Positions 56,579 to 64,000 of a stretch of 64,000 nucleotides of DNA are shown here, one piece after another; positions within the stretch are counted from its first letter, which is position 1; every line of letters begins with the position of its first letter. The stretch is from NCBI RefSeq assembly GCF_014641855.1, contig NZ_BMII01000018.1, positions 1-64,000 of the forward strand, written 5' to 3'. The DNA is from Shewanella inventionis. Lineage in GTDB: Bacteria; Pseudomonadota; Gammaproteobacteria; Enterobacterales; Shewanellaceae. A program made the position numbers and the translations under genes. The notes beneath the pieces are model-generated. The model had not been told where the DNA came from and made no database searches. It worked only from the letters and a program-made list of their open reading frames with translations.

Positions 56579-56911
56579 TTACCAGTATCCACTTAGCACA
56601 TCCATTAAAACCATTAGTAACCAGGGCGAGATAGCAAGACTGACTTTTAATCGGGTAAGTTGTTGCCGAAATTGCTGTAAATTAGCATCGTTTAGGTGAG
56701 AGATATCACCGGTATTAAACGACTCCATCAACATGACCTCGGTGCCTTTTTTAGCATCACCCATTTTACTGCCAATGCGCTCGCATTCTTCATAAACCTT
56801 AGGGTAACTGCGTTTAATGTAATGACAAATATGATGGGTCACGCCATTTAATCGATAAATAAAAAAAACGAATGATATCGCGGTTAACGCTATCCAACTC
56901 ATTATCAGCAT
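56579..56911 (-). CDS. small membrane protein, 110 aa (UspB-like topology)
   Basis: One membrane helix at each end (about 2-20, LIMSWIALTAISFVFFIY, and 88-108, LAISPWLLMVLMDVLSGYW) flank a charged middle (KRSYPKVYEECERIGSKMGDAKKG). Length and layout are like universal stress protein B, but sequence similarity is weak, so no name is given. It has a strong AAGGAGAGAGA site before ATG, which makes a real gene likely. Confidence 0.6.
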   Translation of the reverse strand: MLIMSWIALTAISFVFFIYRLNGVTHHICHYIKRSYPKVYEECERIGSKMGDAKKGTEVMLMESFNTGDISHLNDANLQQFRQQLTRLKVSLAISPWLLMVLMDVLSGYW

Positions 56912-57335
56912 TCTCTCTCCTTATTACAGAAATCACATCCCCACACAGCTAAAAAACAATCAATAACATTACCTGAGTCACACATTTTATTGAATGGTTA
57001 TCATCAATAAGGCAAGCAATACAAACACTAAGACAAATAGAGTCACACCAAGTTCATTTCACAGTCATAAAAACCATATCAAGTGGTTATCACTTAAGCG
57101 AAATTGTGTTTATGGGCCGTATTTCAATTTTTAGCCCAATGACAATGGCCCCCAATCGAGTTAATTAGCTTGCACATAAAAAATATACGCATCAAGTGAA
57201 CATTAAGCCCATTTAATAACAGTGATTGAATATCAGGCTCATCACAGTCATGTTCAATGTTCAGTTATACCAATCAGGGAAATAAGTGAGCATTCTTGTG
57301 CTGATGGAATAATCAGTTAGCGTTAATCCATCGAT
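56912..57335. other. 424-base gap, no gene seen
   Basis: AT-rich and without open frames of note. It should contain the promoter of the 110-aa membrane protein gene (right of 56911) and the 3' end of the antiporter message. A weak inverted repeat GATGGA...TCCATC occurs at 57302-57332. I see no recognised operator. Confidence 0.5.
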
Positions 57336-59288
57336 TTAGCCTTGCAGTAAATATTCTTCTGCTTTTTCAATGCTGCGCGGTTTGCCCACCAACATTAAAA
57401 TATCATTGCGTCTTAATATCCACTCTGGTGGCGGAGGGTCAATTTCTTCGCCGCGACGACGCACGGCGCGAAGCTCTACATCAAGAGTTTGCCAGGGAAT
57501 ATCGGCAACGGTTTTCCCAACAGCACTCGCACTAGCGGCCAATGATACAGCATGCAATAAATCGAGCGTAAAGTCGGTTTCGGTGCCTGAAAAAAAGCCG
57601 TGTAAATATTGGTAATGATTACGACGCTCTGACTCTAAGCGCTTAATAATCCGCGCTAACGGTACTCCGCATTTAAATAACACTTGCGACACCAACATTA
57701 AGCTACCCTCTAAAGACTCAGGGATCACTTGGGTTGCTCCTGCCTCTTTAAGCTCATGTAAATTAGCATCATCGCGAGTGCGCACTAAAATTTTCACATC
57801 GGGTGCTAATTTGCGTGCAACGGCTAAACATTCTTCTGATTGCCTTGGCTCGCAAAACGTCACCACGACAAGGCTGGCCTGGCGAATCCCCATTTTTTTC
57901 AACAATGCCATTCTACAGGCATCGCCAAAATGAATGTTCTCGCCTGCGGCTCTTGCTTCGGTCACCCTAGTAGGGTCGATGTCTAACACTAAATACGGTA
58001 CCGCTTCTGTTTTTAAAAAACGGGCAATAGTTTGTCCAACGCGTCCGTAACCTAAAATCAAGACTAAATCGCTTTCGTCTGTGTTGGGCAATACAATGTC
58101 AATCGGTTCAGACTCTGGTTTTTTATTGCTACCGCTGATCTTTTTAGCAATATCGACACTGTGGCGAATTAACCAGGGTGCAATTGACATAGAAAGCACG
58201 GCAACGGCAACCAACACTGTACTGACTTCGGTTTCAAGTAATTGATAGTTCACTGCAAGGGCGAGCAATACAAAACTAAACTCTCCCACCTGCCCAAGAC
58301 TAATGGCTGTGCTGAGTGAGATTTTACTGTTTTCACCTGCTAATTTAAGAATGCCATGAACAATTAAAATCTTAGTTATCACCACGGCGAACAAAAGCAA
58401 CAGCACTTGCCACCAGTACTGCATTACTAAATTAAAATCGAGCAACATGCCTATCGAGATAAAAAACAGCCCCATAAGCAAATCGCGAAACGGCCTAATA
58501 TCGGCTTCTAACTGTCTACGGTATTGACTTTCACCTAACAACATACCGGCGATAAATGCGCCTAATGCCATCGACAAACCAAGCCACTGAGTAAATGCAC
58601 CCGTCACTAACGCCACAACCAAAGTAGACAATACGAATAACTCATTTGAACGCGAACGCGCAACTTCATCAAATATTCGCGGTAAAATCCATTTGCCAAA
58701 TGACATTAAGCCTAAAAAGGCCAAAATCCCGGTGAGCAAGCCCCAAGCGATGCCGTTAAAACTCATTTGGGTACCATCATTGGCCAGTAACGGCATTAAA
58801 ATAAGTAAAGGCACCACAGCTAAATCTTGAAATAGCAATACACTGACTGACAGCTCGCCGTGACGTCGGCGCAACCAGTTTTGTTCATTTAGGAGTTTGA
58901 GCACAATCGCAGTTGACGACAAGGCAATTGCTGAGCCAATCACCACTGCAGCCACTAAATCCTGGCCAATAAGCATGGCTATTGCACCTGCCACAAAGGC
59001 AGTGATAATCATTTGCGCACTGCCTAAACCAAACACGGTACGGCGCATCGCCCACAGCCTAGGTACTGAAAACTCAAGCCCGAGTGTGAACATCAGCAAC
59101 ACTACGCCTAGCTCGGCCACAGACTGCATTTGTAACTGGGTAAACCAATGAAAACCACTAGGTCCACTCACCACGCCAGTTAACAAATAAGCCAAAATAG
59201 CCGGCAAACCAACTCGTCTAAGCAATGCAATCGCCACAATCGCAATCACAAGCATTGAAAGAATATGAATAAAAATGCTGTGTTCCAT
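57336..59288 (-). CDS. CPA2 cation:proton antiporter with TrkA domains (KefB/YbaL-like)
   Basis: Inner-membrane potassium or sodium/proton antiporter of 650 residues. About 12 helices (1-385) of the Na+/H+ exchanger fold, ending before a TrkA-N NAD-binding domain (about 405-520; VLILGYGRVGQTIARFL) and a TrkA-C domain (about 560-648). LTGVVSGPSG and AIALSSTAIVLKLL are family motifs. The gene for a KefG/KefF-type ancillary protein is not adjacent. A long 5' spacing (AAGGAGCC, 12 bases) precedes the ATG. Confidence 0.9.
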   Translation of the reverse strand: MEHSIFIHILSMLVIAIVAIALLRRVGLPAILAYLLTGVVSGPSGFHWFTQLQMQSVAELGVVLLMFTLGLEFSVPRLWAMRRTVFGLGSAQMIITAFVAGAIAMLIGQDLVAAVVIGSAIALSSTAIVLKLLNEQNWLRRRHGELSVSVLLFQDLAVVPLLILMPLLANDGTQMSFNGIAWGLLTGILAFLGLMSFGKWILPRIFDEVARSRSNELFVLSTLVVALVTGAFTQWLGLSMALGAFIAGMLLGESQYRRQLEADIRPFRDLLMGLFFISIGMLLDFNLVMQYWWQVLLLLFAVVITKILIVHGILKLAGENSKISLSTAISLGQVGEFSFVLLALAVNYQLLETEVSTVLVAVAVLSMSIAPWLIRHSVDIAKKISGSNKKPESEPIDIVLPNTDESDLVLILGYGRVGQTIARFLKTEAVPYLVLDIDPTRVTEARAAGENIHFGDACRMALLKKMGIRQASLVVVTFCEPRQSEECLAVARKLAPDVKILVRTRDDANLHELKEAGATQVIPESLEGSLMLVSQVLFKCGVPLARIIKRLESERRNHYQYLHGFFSGTETDFTLDLLHAVSLAASASAVGKTVADIPWQTLDVELRAVRRRGEEIDPPPPEWILRRNDILMLVGKPRSIEKAEEYLLQG

Positions 59289-59449
59289 TACGGTATAGGC
59301 TCCTTGTCAAAAAAATGTCGATAGGGAATTTACGAATATCTAATCTCTACAGTAAATCATCAAGCAACTAATAACTATAGAATTTTTTTCATAGGCACGA
59401 ATATTGCTATAAACAGAGTAATTAGTTGTTACGTACTGGAGCAAACACA

Positions 59450-60331
59450 ATGGATTTCGCATCTACATCAGAGCTGTATCCTGAAGACTACTGGTACCGT
59501 TCAGACGCTTACTTGAACATGGACTTAGAACTCGATCTTGTTCAAGTGATTCAACAACTACATGGAAGTTTAGATCCTAGGACAGTTTTTGCCTGTTTCG
59601 GCAAAATACTAGGACAACAGTTGCCGGTTAAAGGATTGCAGTTGACCCTAGAAAAACAAAAGTTTGTCTGGGGACGTCATTACGGTATTGAACTGCAACG
59701 CACTATTGCAGATAAACAAGACCAATTTAACATGACTTACCAATTAGCCATGCCGCTAAGCAAAACGCAAACGGCAACGTTAAACCGGTTAGAAGCGATA
59801 TTGATCCAGCCGCTAAGTAATGCGATCAAGTATCAAAACATGTCTAAGCAAGCCATGTTTGACTCACTGACGGGTCTGGGTAATCGCTATTATTATACCC
59901 AAGCGATCAGTACAGCATTAGCACGTGCTAACCGTCACCAAGGTAAAGTGTCTTTAGTGGTAATAGATCTAGACAAGTTTAAACAACTTAATGATATCTA
60001 TGGTCACAAAGCAGGTGATTATGTATTAGTTGAATTTGCCGAACTCATTAATGAAGCGATCCGCAATACCGACCAGGCTTTTAGAGTTGGCGGTGATGAG
60101 TTTGTTATTATTGCTCAAGGCGACACGCAAGCGGCTGAAATTGTTTGCCAGCGTATTATTGATATGATGCCAAAACATGCCCAATTAACCGAATACGATA
60201 TACAATGCAGTTTGGGTATTGCAGAGGCGATACCAGAGCAACATGCAGACAACTTGTACGACCGTGCCGATAAAGCCATGTATGCAGCCAAAGCAGCTGG
60301 GCGCAATTGTTATCGCATTAGTGAAGGTTAA
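59450..60331 (+). CDS. diguanylate cyclase (GGDEF)
   Basis: Makes cyclic di-GMP. The ATG at 59450 has TGGAGC seven bases upstream and gives 293 residues. The N-terminal part (about 1-125) is a poorly recognised soluble sensory region with no membrane helix. The GGDEF domain (about 130-290) has an intact active site RVGGDEF and, five residues before it, the RxxD inhibitory site (RNTD), so product inhibition is expected. DSLTGLGNRYYY opens the domain. Monocistronic with a terminator after it. Confidence 0.92.
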   Translation: MDFASTSELYPEDYWYRSDAYLNMDLELDLVQVIQQLHGSLDPRTVFACFGKILGQQLPVKGLQLTLEKQKFVWGRHYGIELQRTIADKQDQFNMTYQLAMPLSKTQTATLNRLEAILIQPLSNAIKYQNMSKQAMFDSLTGLGNRYYYTQAISTALARANRHQGKVSLVVIDLDKFKQLNDIYGHKAGDYVLVEFAELINEAIRNTDQAFRVGGDEFVIIAQGDTQAAEIVCQRIIDMMPKHAQLTEYDIQCSLGIAEAIPEQHADNLYDRADKAMYAAKAAGRNCYRISEG

Positions 60332-60405
60332 AAATGCAGGTTAAAAAATCACGCAGGTACTAGCACCATAGCGTTGGTTTGGATAGACAACTAATTAATG
60401 AGCAC

Positions 60406-60438
60406 AAAGCCCTTAGTCAATTAGAATAAGGGCTTTTT
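60406..60438. terminator. terminator shared by GGDEF and ATP-grasp genes
   Basis: AAAGCCCTTA (60406-60415) pairs with TAAGGGCTTT (60427-60436), followed by T-rich sequence on plus. Convergent genes end on both sides. Confidence 0.85.
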
Positions 60439-60494
60439 CCGGCTTTTGTCCTGTATTGAGGCTCATTAAGATATTAAACTTTAAATCAACCTCA

Positions 60495-61946
60495 CTACAG
60501 ACCACGTAATTGAATTCGCCTTAAAAATTCAGTCATCACCCGATCGTAAACTAAGTCACCTAAAAATAAATCTTCAACACCGTGATCAATACTCGGGTTA
60601 TCATTGACCTCAATCACAAACGCTTTGCCATCGATTTCTTTTAAATCTACGCCATACAAACCTGCTCCAATCAGATTTGATGCTTTTACCGCTGCGTCGA
60701 CAATATTGTGCGGTACCATTTTTAAATCGATACAGTCAAAGTCGCCACTACTCACACGACCACTCTGGTGGTGCTGATAAATCTGCCAATGACCACGGCT
60801 CATAAAATAACGGCAAGCATAAATAGGTTGGCGATTTAACACGCCGATGCGCCAGTCATAGTCGGTTGGCATAAAAGCTTGTGCCAAAATTAATGCGCTG
60901 TGCTTAAAAATCTGTTCAGCCTGCTCTATTAGCATAGCGCGGTCTTTAACCTTAACAACCCCAAGTGAGAATGCACCATCGGGCACTTTAAGTACGATAG
61001 GTAAACCAATTGCATCGATGACTTTGTCAGCCCAATTTTTATCAGATGCTTTAAATATAATACTCTTTGGGACAGGCACTTTGTGTTTATAAAGTAATTC
61101 AGTTAAAAACACTTTATTAGTGCATTTCATTATCGATTCAGGGTCATCCATCACCACTAAACCTAATTGCTCAGCGGCTTTGGCAAACCGATAGGTAAAG
61201 TTACTGATGTTGGTGGTTGAGCGAATAAACAAACCGTCAAACTCACTTAGTCTAGATAAATCATGTTTACCAATTTGCACTAAATCCATGCCAATCCGAC
61301 TAGCGGCTTTTGTAAACAGTTTCAACGCGGCTTTATCTGAGGGGGGCATTTTTTCATTATTGTCGACTAGCATGGCTATTTCATATCGATATCGCTTAAA
61401 AGGTTTAGGCGCTCGCCATACTTTTTGAGAAAACACTTCAAGGTATTTAGCAAATAAGTCTTGCTCTGACTCACATAAGTCTTGAAAAGCCACTGGTTCA
61501 ATAACTTCAACCTGCCATCGGCCAGAAATATTAAGTAAATTGACTTGCAACACTGGCACAGTAAAACGTTCAAAAATTTTACGAGCAATTTTATCTAATG
61601 CAGGATTATCGCAATAGCCAAAATACACTTTCATCGCAATGTCAGTCACACTGGCAGGCAATTTATCTAACCCTGCTTGTGGCAGGCTAAAAAAACGGTC
61701 TTGAGATAAATCATTAATGGTCATTACTTTAGGAATGACTCTATGACCACGCGCCTCCGCCATCAGTGAACAATAATATCCTGTACTCAAGTAATCGTAA
61801 CGACGACACAGGTTAATCACTTGCATTGCATTTTGATCTGCAAATGCTCCCATCTCAAGGTAGTCATGAACCGTGACAAGGTTGTCACTTGGCAAGTAAG
61901 GCCGCCAATCATCGATATCGTCGGTAACAATTAAAAACTGAGCCAT
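60495..61946 (-). CDS. RimK-like ATP-grasp ligase with N-terminal RLAN-type domain
   Basis: A 483-residue protein of two parts. Residues 1-190 form an N-terminal domain found fused to RimK-like ligases (I recall the name RLAN). Residues ~200-480 are an ATP-grasp with PIVLKVPDGAFSLGVVKV (ATP-binding lysine and glycine loop), DWRIGVLNR and the metal-binding VIEVNDNPSIDHG (Glu, Asn). Such enzymes join an amino acid or peptide to a carboxyl group. A divergent GNAT/C39 protein gene starts 49 bases away; the pair recurs in gammaproteobacteria and was proposed to make or modify peptides. Substrate not known. Confidence 0.9.
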   Translation of the reverse strand: MAQFLIVTDDIDDWRPYLPSDNLVTVHDYLEMGAFADQNAMQVINLCRRYDYLSTGYYCSLMAEARGHRVIPKVMTINDLSQDRFFSLPQAGLDKLPASVTDIAMKVYFGYCDNPALDKIARKIFERFTVPVLQVNLLNISGRWQVEVIEPVAFQDLCESEQDLFAKYLEVFSQKVWRAPKPFKRYRYEIAMLVDNNEKMPPSDKAALKLFTKAASRIGMDLVQIGKHDLSRLSEFDGLFIRSTTNISNFTYRFAKAAEQLGLVVMDDPESIMKCTNKVFLTELLYKHKVPVPKSIIFKASDKNWADKVIDAIGLPIVLKVPDGAFSLGVVKVKDRAMLIEQAEQIFKHSALILAQAFMPTDYDWRIGVLNRQPIYACRYFMSRGHWQIYQHHQSGRVSSGDFDCIDLKMVPHNIVDAAVKASNLIGAGLYGVDLKEIDGKAFVIEVNDNPSIDHGVEDLFLGDLVYDRVMTEFLRRIQLRGL

Positions 61947-61995
61947 AAAAATCTATTGCCTCTTATGCAATTTAGCGCGTAAATTAACCACCATC

Positions 61996-63123
61996 ATGTT
62001 TGCCAATTCGAGCCGACTCATGCTGCTTCGCCAAGCTATTTCTAACGATTTATCGCAACTCATCAACATCGAAAACAATGCATTTAGCGGCGATAAAATC
62101 AATGCTCGACAAATGAAGCGTTTTATCAATTCGCCGCTAGACTGCTTACTCGTTGCAGAAATAGACGGTACTCTTGCAGGCTACGCATTGGTGTTATTTC
62201 ATCGTGGTACTCGCCTAGCAAGACTCTACTCTATCGCTGTTGCATCCGAGTTTAGAGGCCAAAACATTGCCTTTGAACTTGTCACTCATTGCGAGAAAAT
62301 TGTGGTCGAACGCGGGTTTATTACATTACGCCTCGAAGTGAGAAACGACAATATCGCCGCTAAAAATCTTTATGTAAAAATGGGTTATAAGGTATTAAAA
62401 ACCTTAGTGCATTATTACGATGACCTGGCTGATGGCGTGCGAATGCATAAACGCCTAGACCCACCAGGACCAAGCAAGGTTATTAAGATGCCTTTGTATG
62501 TGCAAACCACGCCCTTTACTTGCGGCGCAGCGTGTTTAATGATGGCAATCAATGCTGTTAAGCCAAACTATCGGCCTAGCCGAGTCGATGAGTTAAGTAT
62601 TTGGCGCGAAGCCACTACCATATTTATGACCAGTGGTCATGGCGGGTGCAGTGTACATGGCTTAGCATTAGCCGCGATAAACCGCGGACTACAGATAAGG
62701 GTTTATAGCCAATCTTCGTCGATACCATTTATCGACAGTGTACGTGATAAAAACAAAAAGGCGGTGATCACTTTAGTACATCATGATTTTTGCCAGCAAT
62801 TGGCTTCGCATGGTGTAGAGATACACAATTCCTCACCCAATATAGTGCAATTAAAGCAGTGGATTGACCAAGGATATGTGGTGCTGTTAATGATCAGCAC
62901 CTATCGTTTTAATGGTGAAAAAGGCCCACATTGGGTGGTATTGAGTGGCTATAACGAGCAGTTTATGTTTATCCACGACCCATTTGTTGTCGCGCAAAAA
63001 GATGCCATTAATGCCGCTTACGTGCCCATCAGTCAGGCAGAGCTTACCAAAGTGATGCAATATGGAAAGCAGAAATTGGTGTCTTGTTTAGTGGTTGAGT
63101 CATCTTTGGCAAAAGATGGTTAA
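61996..63123 (+). CDS. GNAT acetyltransferase fused to C39-like peptidase (DUF3335 type)
   Basis: 375 residues. N-terminal GNAT domain (about 8-150) with the acetyl-CoA loop SEFRGQNIA (84-92). C-terminal papain-like peptidase C39 domain (about 165-370): Cys176 in TTPFTCGAAC, His312 in GPHWVVLSG and Asp328 in FIHDPF form a plausible triad. No signal peptide or membrane segment, so it acts in the cytoplasm. It is divergent from the ATP-grasp gene with a 49-base gap, which must contain both promoters. Ribosome binding site weak; an ATG eight codons later is possible. Confidence 0.9.
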   Translation: MFANSSRLMLLRQAISNDLSQLINIENNAFSGDKINARQMKRFINSPLDCLLVAEIDGTLAGYALVLFHRGTRLARLYSIAVASEFRGQNIAFELVTHCEKIVVERGFITLRLEVRNDNIAAKNLYVKMGYKVLKTLVHYYDDLADGVRMHKRLDPPGPSKVIKMPLYVQTTPFTCGAACLMMAINAVKPNYRPSRVDELSIWREATTIFMTSGHGGCSVHGLALAAINRGLQIRVYSQSSSIPFIDSVRDKNKKAVITLVHHDFCQQLASHGVEIHNSSPNIVQLKQWIDQGYVVLLMISTYRFNGEKGPHWVVLSGYNEQFMFIHDPFVVAQKDAINAAYVPISQAELTKVMQYGKQKLVSCLVVESSLAKDG

Positions 63124-63130
63124 GCTTTTT

Positions 63131-63335
63131 ATGGCCTGCGGCCACTAACGTCGTGGCGCTTCGCCCACCAGATTATCAATACACGTTACTTTGATTCAAG
63201 ATATCTAAATGAGTCTGTCAGTTTATATTTGTCTTCCCGGCAATGTTTTTGAGCCGGGATCCAGGTGTTAGCTTTGTACTTTTGTACTTTTGTACTAATG
63301 GCCTGCGGCCAGCAACGTCGTGGCGCTTCGCCCAC
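63131..63335. repeat. two 38-bp GC-rich REP-like repeats
   Basis: ATGGCCTGCGGCCA... at 63131-63168 recurs at 63298-63335 with 2 differences in 38 bases. Each unit holds two small hairpins (GGCC-TGC-GGCC and GTGGCGC-TTC-GCCCAC type). Between them are a stem TCCCGGC...GCCGGGA (around 63236-63260) and the tandem run GTACTTTT (63276-63296). Confidence 0.7.
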
Positions 63336-64000
63336 ACCAGTCCAAGAGGAAACCAACGGCGGTTCCCTCTTTACTCTTTATAAAAGAATTGGCCCAGCCG
63401 CCACATCAAAATTATCATTCTTGTTACCAAACGATAGCTGCGATAATTTCGCGACGTGGTCAGATCCTGCTTTTAACTTCGTTTTGGTGTTCTTCGGCCA
63501 CCTCTTTATGGTAAAGAATGAAAATGCTAACGCTTCCGATGGTACACCCTGTACCGCGAAAGCTAAGCTCACATCCATGTGAACTTCACGCTATTTTCTT
63601 CAACGGCCTCAAGTTCAGAGTTGAATTTGAATATTTTCAAGAAAACAAAACACGTTTTAAACAAAAGCAACTAAATTTCTGACCCAACTAAATTTGAAAC
63701 TAACTGTGCACAAAGGCTAATGAAGCAATGACTTCTCACCATCATCACTATGCCAAATGCTATTTAAGCTACATCGCCATGATTAGACACCTTATTGGCG
63801 CGCATTAATGAATACAATCAACAAAGTCGTTTACACCCTAAATGAGCCTGAAACTAACTGTGCAAAAAGCACCTCTGACGTGAATAGTGCCATCTTAGGG
63901 TTAACCGATAAATGTCTAGTGCCCCTGACATTTCAAAGTAATGAAAAGCGTCAGGCAGCGATAAGATCGCACTAAGAGAGCCTCTATATGTGTTTGCTGT
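63336..64000. other. 665-base right-end region without a supported gene
   Basis: Open frames on both strands at 63265-63582 have no motif I trust. The 16-base string TGAAACTAACTGTGCA occurs twice (63695-63710 and 63849-63864). I have the impression that this type of DNA is repeated in marine Shewanella and Vibrio, but cannot test it. It may belong to a degenerate mobile or repeat array continuing to the right. Confidence 0.4.
63808..63975 (+). CDS. uncertain 55-aa open frame
   Basis: ATG to TAA gives 55 residues (begins MNTINKVVYTLNEPETNCAK). No convincing ribosome binding site and no recognised family. It overlaps the second copy of the 16-base repeat. Listed only because nothing else explains the stretch. 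Confidence 0.2.
   Translation: MNTINKVVYTLNEPETNCAKSTSDVNSAILGLTDKCLVPLTFQSNEKRQAAIRSH

Noticed and set aside
56440..56634. 64-codon plus-strand frame between the SNF2 and small membrane protein genes
   Set aside because: No ribosome binding site, no motif, and overlaps the end of the better supported minus-strand gene.
63265..63582. Open frames of 105 codons (plus) and 66 codons (minus) at the right end
   Set aside because: They overlap on opposite strands, start inside repeats, and show no known motif; probably chance frames in repeat-type DNA.

Overview
The window looks like chromosomal DNA of a Shewanella species, probably a low-GC marine or cold-water one. From memory, the order metA / valine-isoleucine degradation operon / OmpW / maiA-fahA-tyrR-phhB-phhA / galE / napF / bactofilin matches the Shewanella core genome. 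YbiT, Mak, ElyC, MetA and TyrR are close to their enterobacterial homologues. No rRNA, tRNA, CRISPR array or phage was seen.

Layout. 1-1.5 kb: an IS630-type element sits in a nitrate-sensing-type chemoreceptor gene, leaving only its N-terminus. 1.7-7.3 kb: an alpha/beta hydrolase, the ABC-F protein YbiT, an M14-like metallopeptidase, an EamA exporter, and a 195-bp MITE-like repeat next to a tiny membrane-protein ORF. 7.4-15.3 kb: a seven-gene operon (ivdA, mmsA, ivdC, ivdD, ivdE, mmsB, ivdG) for valine and isoleucine breakdown, with a LiuR-like palindrome upstream and a strong terminator downstream. 15.5-17.5 kb: metA and a divergent SDR gene share an intergenic region with three tandem MetJ boxes. 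17.6-23.4 kb: OmpW, then the phenylalanine/tyrosine genes and their regulator TyrR. 23.7-29.6 kb: galE, napF, a bactofilin, a three-gene operon ending in elyC/DUF2982-like/GFA genes, fructokinase mak and cysQ.

29.9-49.8 kb is the main accessory region: a beta-glucan (laminarin-type) utilisation locus. A leftward operon encodes a sugar MFS transporter, a GH3 lipoprotein and a GH16 lipoprotein. Rightward genes encode GH1, a GPH-family symporter, a LacI-family regulator, a large TonB-dependent receptor, and then a five-gene cassette: flavin halogenase-like, SapC, cupin/JmjC, a second flavin halogenase, and a putative 2OG-Fe(II) oxygenase. Four near-identical LacI-type operators centred on AAGCGCTT precede the divergent GH operons, the receptor (two copies) and the halogenase cassette, so the whole locus looks like one local regulon. 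Inferred flow: the receptor imports glucans cut by surface GH16, GH3 and GH1 release glucose, and the two transporters carry mono- and oligosaccharides. What the halogenase/oxygenase cassette does is unknown; it is the most interesting part of the window.

49.8-63.1 kb: a DTW-domain protein, a 311-bp inverted-repeat element, a LysE exporter, an OYE-family flavoenzyme, a second near-identical copy of the 195-bp MITE, a SWIM/SNF2 helicase, a small membrane protein, a CPA2 antiporter with TrkA domains, a diguanylate cyclase, and a divergent pair (RimK-like ATP-grasp ligase; GNAT fused to a C39-like peptidase) that resembles a predicted peptide-modification system. The last 0.9 kb is non-coding-looking DNA with short GC-rich repeats.
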